The notes under the pieces: model-generated | Seen by the model: the letters and a program-made list of their open reading frames with translations, nothing else | What the model was told of the DNA's origin: nothing | Database searches by the model: none | Program-made: the position numbers and the translations under genes | Shown here: piece after piece, positions 25,699 through 33,046 of the stretch | Position numbering within the stretch: the first letter of the stretch is position 1 | How the letters are laid out: every line of letters starts with the position of its first letter | DNA from: Ensifer adhaerens | GTDB taxonomy: Bacteria > Pseudomonadota > Alphaproteobacteria > Rhizobiales > Rhizobiaceae | NCBI RefSeq assembly: GCF_028993555.1 | Contig: NZ_CP118611.1 | Coordinates: 1,697,501 to 1,761,500, forward strand | DNA: 64,000 nt | Direction of reading: 5' to 3'

Positions 25699-26358
25699 TT
25701 GAGCATCACGAACGAAGACACGGAAAAATCAGCCCGAAAGCCGCGCATCCGGGACGCCGAGGCAACGAAGGCGCGCATTCTGGAAGCGGCCAAGAAAGAG
25801 TTTGCGAAGAACGGCTTGGGAGGCGCGCGGGTTGACGTGATCGCCGAGAAGGCCAACGCCAACAAGCGGATGATCTACCACTATTTCGAGAGCAAGGAGC
25901 GGCTGTTCCAGACCGTTCTCGAAGATGCCTATATCGACATCCGTACGGCTGAACAAAAACTCAAGCTCGACGACCTGGAACCGAAGGCGGCCCTTGCCAA
26001 GCTCGTCCAATTCACCTGGGAATATTACCTGAAGAACCCGGAGTTCATCACGCTGGTCAACAGCGAGAACCTTCATCGCGCCAAGCATTTGAAGAAGTCC
26101 GAGGTCATCAAGGCCGCCAGCCGCAAGTTCGTCAACATGGTCGGCGACATTCTCGAGCGTGGTGCTTCGCAGGGGGTTTTTCGACCGGGAGTCGATCCCG
26201 TACAGCTCAACATCACCATTGCCGCGATCGGCTATTACTACCTGACCAACCGTTTCACCGGATCGATCATTTTCGAACGCGACCTCATGGCCAAGGAAGC
26301 GATCGACGAACGCCTGCAATTCAACGTCGACACCATCATGCGACTGGTATGTGCCTAG
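25699..26358 (+). CDS. TetR/AcrR-family regulator of the catabolic cluster (predicted)
   Basis: This regulator of about 219 residues starts at TTG 25699 behind GGAGGAAG; ATG 25672 is an alternative. The HTH spans residues about 17-63 (ATKARILEAAKKEFAKNGLGGARVDVIAEKANANKRMIYHYFESKERLF). It is followed by a TetR_C-type ligand domain (LAKLVQFTWEYYLKNPEFITLVNSENLHRAKHLKKS). This resembles the RutR/NicS-like group. It is the only regulator inside the 4.9-28 kb cluster. It diverges from the ABC operon across operator site 3 and is the natural candidate to bind all four palindromes. Regulation is inferred, not shown. Confidence 0.88.
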   Translation: MSITNEDTEKSARKPRIRDAEATKARILEAAKKEFAKNGLGGARVDVIAEKANANKRMIYHYFESKERLFQTVLEDAYIDIRTAEQKLKLDDLEPKAALAKLVQFTWEYYLKNPEFITLVNSENLHRAKHLKKSEVIKAASRKFVNMVGDILERGASQGVFRPGVDPVQLNITIAAIGYYYLTNRFTGSIIFERDLMAKEAIDERLQFNVDTIMRLVCA

Positions 26359-26379
26359 CGCGTCGCGCCAGGCACATAC
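26347..26379. terminator. Hairpin over the TetR stop codon
   Basis: Perfect 10-bp arms GTATGTGCCT/AGGCACATAC enclose a GC-rich loop that can pair further (GCGC/GCGC). The arms include the TAG stop of the TetR gene. A second stem CCGGGC/GCCCGG follows at 26391-26409 before the converging MDR gene. Neither has a T run. Confidence 0.5.
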
Positions 26380-26412
26380 ATGAACGATAACCGGGCGATG
26401 TCAGCCCGGCGC

Positions 26413-27399
26413 CTAAGTCCAATCGATAACGATGAAGGGTTCTTCGATCGCGCGACGCGCAATATCCGAATAGAGCGACGCCGGATCATTGGGCGTCACG
26501 TGGCGGATCAAGCCTTCAACCTCGATCAGTCCTTCGGAAAGCCATTCCAGCGCGCGCGAGAAGCCGCCGAAGATGCTGTGCGGCGCATTGTTGTACCCTT
26601 CGAGCAGTTCTTCCCAAACGAAGTCGCGGCCAAGGATCGGGACCTCCCATTCCCAGCCTGAGCGTAGCGTCACCAGGTTGAAGAAGACCGCCTGCATGAG
26701 CTCGTGCGCCGAGATTTCGGTTGCGCGCCTCCAGGGAACGCCGACCATGACGACTTCGCCAAGCTTGCGAACAAGAAGGCAAGCGTCGATGATGGCACCC
26801 TCATGGCCTGAGCAATCGACGACGAGGGCGACTTTTCCGACAAGATCCGATGCGTCACCTATAGACGCCCGACAATCCACAATTCCACTCCGCGCGATCT
26901 GAGCGCGCCTTACCGGGTCCGGATCGACCACCGTCACGCGATAGCCACCGATCGCAAAGAGATGTGCAGCCAGGAAGCCGACCGGCCCGGTCCCCGAAAT
27001 GACCACACGGTCACCCGGACGCGCTTTCGTTGTCATCAGGCTCGTCATCGACACCCCCATCAAGCGGGCGAGAACCGCGCGATCCGGGGACAATCCATCG
27101 GGCAACGCCAGGGTATATCGGACATCGTGGGTCTGCGTGGCACGGTGCTGCCCCATTGCAAAGCGCCGGTCACCGACGCTGACGCCATCGACCTCCTCTC
27201 CGGTCTCGGTCACCTCGAATACCGCCGCATAGCCCGGCCGGATGGGGAACACGTCACCGTTGGCCCAGCCAAGCTCCGTGCCCTGACTGATCAGGGTACA
27301 GAGCGTTCGTCCACGGATCTGTCCGGGCAGCAGCGCACCGTCTTCATAGTTGCCGAGCACAAATGTCTGCTTTGCGCTTATCAGGATTTCTTGAGGCAT
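26413..27399 (-). CDS. Zinc-binding dehydrogenase family protein (MDR superfamily)
   Basis: This 328-residue MDR protein has a GroES-like N-half (GRTLCTLISQGTELGWANGDVFPIRPGYAAVFEVTETG) and a Rossmann half (GDRVVISGTGPVGFLAAHLFAIGGYRVTVVDPDP). The usual catalytic-zinc GHE motif and the four-Cys structural cluster are absent: the GHE position reads GYA. It belongs with zinc-free, 'SQGTE'-type MDRs such as those acting on sugar-like or bacteriochlorophyllide-type substrates. It is the second gene of a two-gene unit after the VOC protein, under operator site 4. The reaction cannot be assigned. Confidence 0.82.
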   Translation of the reverse strand: MPQEILISAKQTFVLGNYEDGALLPGQIRGRTLCTLISQGTELGWANGDVFPIRPGYAAVFEVTETGEEVDGVSVGDRRFAMGQHRATQTHDVRYTLALPDGLSPDRAVLARLMGVSMTSLMTTKARPGDRVVISGTGPVGFLAAHLFAIGGYRVTVVDPDPVRRAQIARSGIVDCRASIGDASDLVGKVALVVDCSGHEGAIIDACLLVRKLGEVVMVGVPWRRATEISAHELMQAVFFNLVTLRSGWEWEVPILGRDFVWEELLEGYNNAPHSIFGGFSRALEWLSEGLIEVEGLIRHVTPNDPASLYSDIARRAIEEPFIVIDWT

Positions 27400-27487
27400 G
27401 GCTCTCCTTTCCGGCTTTGGGCCAATGGTTGCATGTCGTTGCTTTGAATTTGGCCGCGGGCGAGATGCCGCGACTACGACCCGGAAT

Positions 27488-28006
27488 TCAGCTGCCGCTG
27501 ACGGGCGACCACTGCCTTGGACCGCCGGCGCTTTCGTATCCGAGCGGCCCCGGCATGCTGACGATCTCCAAAAATTGACCCCAGGGAGCTTTCAGATAGA
27601 GCCAGGTAAGCCCGGCCATCGCGCCGCTTTCGACAAGGGTCGGCCCTTCCAGTACGTCGACGCCGGCGGCACGCAGCCGTTCTGCCGCGCGTTCGCAGTC
27701 GTCGACCTCGAAGGCCATGTGGAATCCGCCCGGTTGGCTGTTGCGCTTCAGCGGCTCCGGCCCCCCGGGCTCTCCGGAATACTGGAATATCTCGAGGTTC
27801 GTGCCGCTCCCGACCCTCAGAACCTTGATGTTCTCGATCCGCCGGCCCGCCGGAACGCCGAGGCGCCGGAGCATGAACGCGTCGTCAGCCTCCACCTTGC
27901 CTGTTTCAAGACACGTCACCGCTCCGAAGATTGTCTCGAAAAAGCCAACAGCCTCGTCGAGGTCCGGCACCGTGAACCCTACATGCTGCATCCCGTATAT
28001 CTTCAC
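27488..28006 (-). CDS. VOC-superfamily (glyoxalase/dioxygenase-fold) protein
   Basis: This 172-residue protein starts at GTG 28006 with GGGAGG seven bases upstream. A vicinal-oxygen-chelate repeat pair is visible. Metal-ligand candidates are H in MQHVGFTVPDLDEAVGFFETIFG, H in GGFHMAFEVDDCERAAERLRAAG and the E of PWGQFLEIVSMP. Domains of this type include glyoxalase I, methylmalonyl-CoA epimerase and extradiol dioxygenases. Its membership in the TetR regulon suggests a metal-dependent isomerase or epimerase step in the pathway. Confidence 0.85.
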   Translation of the reverse strand: MKIYGMQHVGFTVPDLDEAVGFFETIFGAVTCLETGKVEADDAFMLRRLGVPAGRRIENIKVLRVGSGTNLEIFQYSGEPGGPEPLKRNSQPGGFHMAFEVDDCERAAERLRAAGVDVLEGPTLVESGAMAGLTWLYLKAPWGQFLEIVSMPGPLGYESAGGPRQWSPVSGS

Positions 28007-28046
28007 TCGAACCTCCCAATTCGCCACGAGCATTCGTCAGACAATA

Positions 28047-28075
28047 ATGTAACTAGTTAGTTATTTACGAGTCAA
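28047..28075 (-). promoter_or_regulatory. Promoter with TetR-type operator, site 4 (GTAACTAGTTAGTTAT)
   Basis: The 16-mer at 28049-28064 matches the palindrome in 13 of the 14 arm positions and contains TAACTAGTTA. The -35 TTGACT (28075-28070) and a -10 TTACAT (28052-28047) are 17 bases apart on the minus strand, so the operator fills the spacer and -10 of the VOC/MDR unit. Confidence 0.78.
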
Positions 28076-28138
28076 GAAGGGTAGAATATCGAAGGGGGGC
28101 TGCAACCCTCAATCAATCGAGAATCCAGGAGGATTCAA

Positions 28139-28278
28139 ATGGCCAAAGGCCAGGTAAGAAGCCATCGCGACGTTCGAAAGCCGAAAAAGAACAAGTCCGT
28201 GGCACCGTCGCCGCCGTTCAGGGCACTCAAGACAAGTTCGCCGACAACGGGCTCAGCCTCGGCAAGAATCAGAAATAG
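28139..28278 (+). pseudogene. Small basic protein gene with a frameshift
   Basis: A strong Shine-Dalgarno (CAGGAGGATT) precedes ATG 28139, which begins MAKGQVRSHRDVRKPKKNK, a style of N-terminus common to small conserved rhizobial proteins. After about residue 23 the natural continuation lies in the -1 frame, reading VAAVQGTQDKFADNGLSLGKNQK and stopping at TAG 28276-28278, just before a terminator-like hairpin. In the original frame the protein would run on into the hairpin. One base has been lost or gained near 28195-28215, or the sequence has an error. Function unknown. Confidence 0.6.
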
Positions 28279-28281
28279 AGA

Positions 28282-28309
28282 GCAGAGGCGGCTGACATCC
28301 CGCCTCTGC
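28282..28309 (+). terminator. Terminator-like hairpin after the small basic ORF
   Basis: A 10-bp perfect stem GCAGAGGCGG/CCGCCTCTGC with an 8-base loop lies four bases after TAG 28276-28278. It lacks a T run. Its position supports 28278 as the ancestral gene end. Confidence 0.55.
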
Positions 28310-28783
28310 CATAGCTGATAGCGCCAAGGGACATCGACTTATCGATGGCGAGCGGTCGACAGCTTCAGACAGCGCGGCGCGCTCATTACCGGGAAACTCC
28401 GTTTTCAGCCTTTCGGCTACCTGATAGCACCGACTCGTGCGTGCTGCGTGGCCATCCCTGATTTGCGATCGTTGCGAACGCCGCCTCTGGCAGGAGACAA
28501 TTGCGCTCAACGCTATTGCGTTGTGCACCCACGTTGTAGGATACGATCATCTCGACACGCAGCGCCAAAACTGCTGCCAATCCATGACACCGTCCACGAC
28601 ATTCACTTTGCCCCCGATAGCGCATCCATCCCGAAATCTTGACCGACGAGGCCGAACGCGATCCCCGTTACGCAACGCACAGGGCTCATCGGCCTGAACA
28701 CTCCCAACCATTGCACTTGAACTCCGGCGCAAGCCATAAGCCTGGCAGATCATTTGCGGGCGAGGAAACACGGACCAGTTTTG
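28310..28783. other. Intergenic region without a recognisable gene
   Basis: No family resemblance or credible ribosome binding site was found in 474 bases on either strand. Short open frames here read as arginine/serine-rich noise. It must contain the promoter of the desaturase gene, but I cannot place it with confidence. Confidence 0.5.
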
Positions 28784-29821
28784 ATGAACACACATGTCTA
28801 CCCACCGGCATCACCTGTAGAACATGATGCCAGAGCGTGGTTGAAGATCCTCGCGAAGTACCGTCAGCCCCGTATTGGGCGCAGCGCCTTGGAGCTTCTT
28901 GTCACGGTCGTGCCGTTCGCCGGCTTCTGGGCCACCGCCTATTTTTCCCTCACGCATGGGTTCTGGTACGGGCTGATCGCAATCATTCCGGCTGCAGCCT
29001 TCCTCCTACGCCTTTTCATGATCCAGCACGATTGCGGCCACGGTTCGTTCTTCGCGCGTCGCGGCCTCGACGATTGGACGGGTCGCGCCATCGGAGTGCT
29101 TACATTGACGCCTTACGATTATTGGCGCCGGGCGCACGCCGCGCATCACGCCTCAGCGGGTAATCTGGACGAACGGGGTACCGGTGACATCACCACGCTC
29201 ACGATCTCGGAATATCTTGCACTCTCACGCATGAAACGCCTGGGCTATCGCCTGTACCGGCACCCGCTTGTGATGTTCGGCATCGGCCCTGCCTGGGTCT
29301 TTCTCCTTAAGCAGCGTGTGCCTTTCGGGATGATGAAGGTAGGTGCACTGCCCTGGGTCTCAACCATGACCACGAACGCCGCGATTCTGATGTGCGCCGC
29401 ATTGATGGTTTGGGCGATTGGGCTCGTGCCTTTCCTCCTGATCCACCTGCCGATCGTGCTCCTGGCGGGCGCCGCCGGCATCTGGCTCTTCTATGTGCAA
29501 CATCAGTTCGAGGAGACTCACTGGTCGGCCGGCGAGGATTGGCAATTTCCCCGGGCAGCCCTCCACGGTGCATCCCACTATGACCTGCCGCTGGTACTGA
29601 GATGGCTGACCGGCAATATCGGCATTCACCACGTGCATCACCTGTCGAGCAGGATCCCTTACTACAGATTGCCCGAAGTTCTGCGCGACCACCCTCAGCT
29701 CGCGGATATTGGCCGCATCACGTTTTGGGAAAGCTTGCGCTGCGTTAGGCTCGTGCTGTGGGATGACGGACGCCAGAGACTCGTTTCATTCCGCGACGCC
29801 GCCAGGGCCATTCACACTTAA
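28784..29821 (+). CDS. Fatty acid desaturase (membrane di-iron, omega-6/delta-12 type)
   Basis: This 345-residue membrane enzyme starts at ATG 28784. The three histidine boxes of membrane desaturases are present: HDCGH near residue 90, HAAHH near 125 and HHVHH near 285. They sit between hydrophobic spans (ALELLVTVVPFAGFWATAYF, GLIAIIPAAAFLLRLFM, PFLLIHLPIVLLAGAAGIWLFY). An additional QFEETHW segment fits the delta-12/omega-6 group. It would insert a double bond into phospholipid acyl chains. It is a single gene, unrelated to its neighbours in function, and lies between two catabolic clusters. Confidence 0.92.
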   Translation: MNTHVYPPASPVEHDARAWLKILAKYRQPRIGRSALELLVTVVPFAGFWATAYFSLTHGFWYGLIAIIPAAAFLLRLFMIQHDCGHGSFFARRGLDDWTGRAIGVLTLTPYDYWRRAHAAHHASAGNLDERGTGDITTLTISEYLALSRMKRLGYRLYRHPLVMFGIGPAWVFLLKQRVPFGMMKVGALPWVSTMTTNAAILMCAALMVWAIGLVPFLLIHLPIVLLAGAAGIWLFYVQHQFEETHWSAGEDWQFPRAALHGASHYDLPLVLRWLTGNIGIHHVHHLSSRIPYYRLPEVLRDHPQLADIGRITFWESLRCVRLVLWDDGRQRLVSFRDAARAIHT

Positions 29822-30035
29822 CAGATGGCCTCCGGCTTCGTCTGGGTGTTGGTCATAAGCCAATGATCTCGCTGAAGAACCCTCTCAACCGTCTAGCCTT
29901 GCCGGGGACGGAGCAACATTGATGATGCCATCCCTGGCGGCAGCCAGTTCCTCCTTGTTCCGGGCAACGCCTAGCCGATCTTGAGATCGACGCCGCGCAG
30001 CGGACGGAACTCGAAGTTGCGGTTCGGCGGGTGCC

Positions 30036-31031
30036 TCACTCGCTCTGGCGGAAATTGCGGATACGATCGAAAAGAACTGCAAGAACCGTCGCGCTGCCGA
30101 TGAACGTTCCCTGCCAGAAGGCGTTGATGCCGAGAAGCCCAAGGCTGTTCCGGATCACCTCGATCAGCGCTGCGCCGACGAGCGCACCGAAGGCAGTGCC
30201 GACGCCGCCGGCGAGGTTGGCCCCCCCGATCACGGCCGCGGCGATCACCTGCAGTTCCATGCCGGCGCCGATGTTGGTCGTCACGGCACCGAGCCAGCCA
30301 GTCTGGATGATGCCGGCGATGCCGGCCGAGAGCGCCGAGATCATGTAGACACAGACCTTGATTGGCCGCACGGGGAGACCCGTGGCAATGGCCGCGTGCT
30401 CGTTGCCGCCGATGGCGTAAATGTAGCGGCCAATCCGCGTCCAGCGCAGCACGAAGCCGGTGAGCAGTGCCAGCACGATCATGTAGATCACCGGGTTGGC
30501 GATACCGAAGACGGATCCACCGCCGAGCGCCAAGAGCTTGTCGTGGTCCGGGCCAAACTCGAAGACCACCGTATTGTTGGACGCGACCATCGCGAGGCTT
30601 CGGGCAATCGAGAGCATGCCGAGGGTCACGACGAAGGGCGGAAAGCCGACATAGGCAATGAGGATGCCATTGAACGCGCCGATAACCAATGCAGTCGCAA
30701 CCGCGGCGACAATCCCCGTCTCGATGCCGAAGCCCGCGTGCATCGTCACCGCGAGAACCATGCTGCACAAGCAGAGTACCGAGCCCACCGAGAGGTCGAT
30801 CCCGCCGGTGATGATAACGAGCGTCATGCCGAGTGCGATGATCGCGACGAAGGTGACGTTGCGGGTGATGTTGTAGAGGTTCTTCGCCGTCGCGAAGCTG
30901 TCAGTTGTGAAGGACAGAAAAATGCAGGCAAGGATGACAGCGACCAGAACCCAGAAGGTCTGGCTACCCAGGATCGTTCCTCCGATCGTGCGCTGCCTGC
31001 GGGCAATCGTCTGGTCCAGCGTCGTTGCCAT
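30036..31031 (-). CDS. Sugar ABC transporter permease (FrcC/RbsC-like)
   Basis: This 331-residue protein starts at ATG 31031 behind GGGAGGAAC. It has the BPD_transp_2 architecture with TMs and signatures IIALGMTLVIITGGIDLSVGSVLCLCSMV, GAFNGILIAYVGFPPFVVTLGMLSIARSLAM, GLPVRPIKVCVYMISALSAGIAGIIQTGWLGA and VIAAAVIGGANLAGGVGTAFGALVGAALIEVIRNSLGLLGI. With the single-domain ATPase just upstream and the binding protein encoded divergently at 33047, it forms an FrcBCA-type importer, probably for a monosaccharide or sugar acid. Confidence 0.92.
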   Translation of the reverse strand: MATTLDQTIARRQRTIGGTILGSQTFWVLVAVILACIFLSFTTDSFATAKNLYNITRNVTFVAIIALGMTLVIITGGIDLSVGSVLCLCSMVLAVTMHAGFGIETGIVAAVATALVIGAFNGILIAYVGFPPFVVTLGMLSIARSLAMVASNNTVVFEFGPDHDKLLALGGGSVFGIANPVIYMIVLALLTGFVLRWTRIGRYIYAIGGNEHAAIATGLPVRPIKVCVYMISALSAGIAGIIQTGWLGAVTTNIGAGMELQVIAAAVIGGANLAGGVGTAFGALVGAALIEVIRNSLGLLGINAFWQGTFIGSATVLAVLFDRIRNFRQSE

Positions 31032-31076
31032 CGTTCCTCCCATTTCCCGGTGCAGAAGATTGAGTTCGCTTGCCCC

Positions 31077-31814
31077 TCATCCACCCTCGATCGCACCAGT
31101 AATAAGCCCCGTCACCTCCTCCGGCGAGGTCTGAGTAATCGGTTTGTCCGCCACCTTGCGGCCCCGGCGCATGACGACGACGCGATCGGCGACATCGAAG
31201 ACGTCGGGCATACGATGGCTGATGAGCACGACAAGGATGCCGCGATCACGCAGTTGCCGGATCAGATGCAGCACTTCGGCCACCTGGCGCACGGAAATTG
31301 CCGCTGTCGGCTCGTCCATCAAGACGATCTTCGCCTGCGAGATCATCGTGCGCGCAATCGCAACCGCTTGCCGTTGGCCACCCGACATCTGCCGTACGAG
31401 GTCGCGTGGCCTGGTCTCCGAGCGCAGTTCCTTGAAGATCTCTCCGGCGCGGCGGTACATTGCCTTGTAATCTAGCACACGCAAGGGGCCGATACCGCGG
31501 CTCAGTTCGCGGCCGAGGAAGACGTTCGCGGCCGCGGAAAGGTTGTCACAAAGGGCCAGATCCTGGTGAACGATCTCGATGCCGAATTGCCGTGCCTCGA
31601 TGGGGCGATGCAGGACGATATCGCTGCCGTTAAGGCGCATGATTCCGTTGCTCGGACGGAAATTGCCTGCGATCATTTTGACAAGCGTCGATTTGCCGGC
31701 GCCGTTGTCGCCCATCAGACCGACAACCTGGCCCGCTTCCAGCGACAGCGAAATGTCGCTCACGGCCTGGATGGCCCCGAAGTGCTTGGAAATATTGCTG
31801 AGCTCTAGCAGCAC
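31077..31814 (-). CDS. Sugar ABC transporter ATPase, single cassette (FrcA-like)
   Basis: This ATPase of about 245 residues starts at GTG 31814 (VLLELSNISKHFGAIQAVSD). Walker A is GDNGAGKSTLVKM, the signature is MSGGQRQAVAIART, Walker B is IVLMDEPTAAI and the switch histidine lies in VVLISHRMPDV. It has one ABC domain only, as in the rhizobial fructose transporter FrcA, unlike the double RbsA encoded at 21758. It is followed after 45 bases by the permease gene. Expression probably starts in the divergent region at 31815-32017, which holds two GntR/FCD-type boxes. Confidence 0.92.
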   Translation of the reverse strand: MLLELSNISKHFGAIQAVSDISLSLEAGQVVGLMGDNGAGKSTLVKMIAGNFRPSNGIMRLNGSDIVLHRPIEARQFGIEIVHQDLALCDNLSAAANVFLGRELSRGIGPLRVLDYKAMYRRAGEIFKELRSETRPRDLVRQMSGGQRQAVAIARTMISQAKIVLMDEPTAAISVRQVAEVLHLIRQLRDRGILVVLISHRMPDVFDVADRVVVMRRGRKVADKPITQTSPEEVTGLITGAIEGG

Positions 31815-31953
31815 GACCAGCCTTTCAGACTCGCCAAGACGTGCCACTCCGTGAGGCGCGCCGCCGCTTATCCGCCTCCTCGCAGGCAAGCGACCGCTTA
31901 TTTACGCAAATCGTCATGAATGCGTCAATCAGCCCTCACAGGATAAACCTGTT

Positions 31954-31982
31954 TTGTATGACAAATGGACATTGTCGGACAA
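31954..31982. promoter_or_regulatory. Two FadR/LldR-type operator boxes
   Basis: TTGTATGACAA (31954-31964) and TTGTCGGACAA (31972-31982) both match TNGTNNNACNA, the consensus for GntR regulators of the FCD group, and their centres are 18 bases apart. They lie in the divergent region between the ABC ATPase and the first epimerase gene. The FCD regulator encoded at 35163 is the likely ligand. Confidence 0.65.
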
Positions 31983-32017
31983 AGAGATCATATACTAGCT
32001 ATCACTGGGAGATAAGC

Positions 32018-32998
32018 ATGCTTATCCTTGTCACCGGGGCAACGGGCAAGGTCGGGCGGCACCTCATAACAACGCTGCTTGGCCGGCCACGTTTTTCAGA
32101 GGCGCGCATCCGCGCGCTCTGCCACAACCGCGTGCTCGATCCGACCGAGAGACTTGAAATCATCCGTGGCTCCATCGCCGATCGCACGGTCGCAGAAGGC
32201 GCAATCGCCGGCGTAACCCACGTCGTGCACCTCGCGACGTGCAAGGAGACACCGGCCGACGTCATCGATGTCACCGTCAAGGGCCTTTACTGGCTGCTCG
32301 AAGCCTTCAGAGCGAGCCCCACGGCCCGGCAGTTCATCCTGATCGGCGGCGACGCCGCAGTCGGCCATTTCTTCTATCCTCATGACGGACCAATCACGGA
32401 GGCCACGCCGCACCGCGCCTATCCCGGCTGCTACGCGCTTTCCAAAGTGCTCGAGGAGGTGATCGTCGAGCAGTACGCGATCCAATACGGGTTGAACGTC
32501 TGTTGCCTTCGGGCGCCGTGGATCATGGAAAAGGACGACTTCAAGCACTCGCTTTCCTTCGGCGACGATGTGTTTGGTGGCCCCGACTGGAAAACGTTCT
32601 TCACGCCCGAGGACGCCAAGCGTCACGCCGAGACCGGAACTGTGCCATTGCTGCGCGATGCCGACGGAAGACCGCTCAAGCGCAACTTCGTTCACGTCAG
32701 CGACCTCGTGTCGGCGGTGCTCAGTGCGATCGACAATCCGCGCGCAGAACGCCAGCGCTTCAACATCGCCATGGACCGTCCGGTCGACTATGGCGAGGTT
32801 GCCAGCTACCTCAGGCGCACGCGTGGCTTACCGTCCGTTGATGTTCCAAGTGATTTTCACTCGAACTGGCTGGACAACAGCAAGGCGAGATACCTGCTGG
32901 ACTGGCAGCCCGAATACGATCTCGAAAAGCTTATCGACCAGGCCTGGCAATACGAGCGTCCGCAGAACGATCCTCGCATCGTCTGGTATCCGGGTTGA
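32018..32998 (+). CDS. NAD(P)-dependent epimerase/dehydratase (extended SDR)
   Basis: This 326-residue protein starts at ATG 32018 behind GGGAGA. The Rossmann motif is VTGATGKVGRHLI. The active-site YALSKVLEEVIVEQYA provides Tyr and Lys near residue 147, and the C-terminal segment is NFVHVSDLVSAVLSAIDNP. It belongs to the extended SDRs that act on NDP-sugars, uronates or sugar lactones. It lies immediately upstream of the binding-protein gene and in the same direction, so it probably acts on the imported sugar. A second, different epimerase is encoded at 34221. Confidence 0.85.
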   Translation: MLILVTGATGKVGRHLITTLLGRPRFSEARIRALCHNRVLDPTERLEIIRGSIADRTVAEGAIAGVTHVVHLATCKETPADVIDVTVKGLYWLLEAFRASPTARQFILIGGDAAVGHFFYPHDGPITEATPHRAYPGCYALSKVLEEVIVEQYAIQYGLNVCCLRAPWIMEKDDFKHSLSFGDDVFGGPDWKTFFTPEDAKRHAETGTVPLLRDADGRPLKRNFVHVSDLVSAVLSAIDNPRAERQRFNIAMDRPVDYGEVASYLRRTRGLPSVDVPSDFHSNWLDNSKARYLLDWQPEYDLEKLIDQAWQYERPQNDPRIVWYPG

Positions 32999-33046
32999 TT
33001 TGTGCCGCGGACAGAGGGTGTCCGCTTGTTTCAACGGGAGGATAGA

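Noticed and set aside
28034..28044. TCGTCAGACAA, a match to the FadR/LldR box TNGTNNNACNA
   Set aside because: A pattern with six fixed bases should occur about 16 times by chance in 64 kb. This one is single, lacks TTGT/ACAA symmetry on both sides and lies beside the TetR operator of a different unit.
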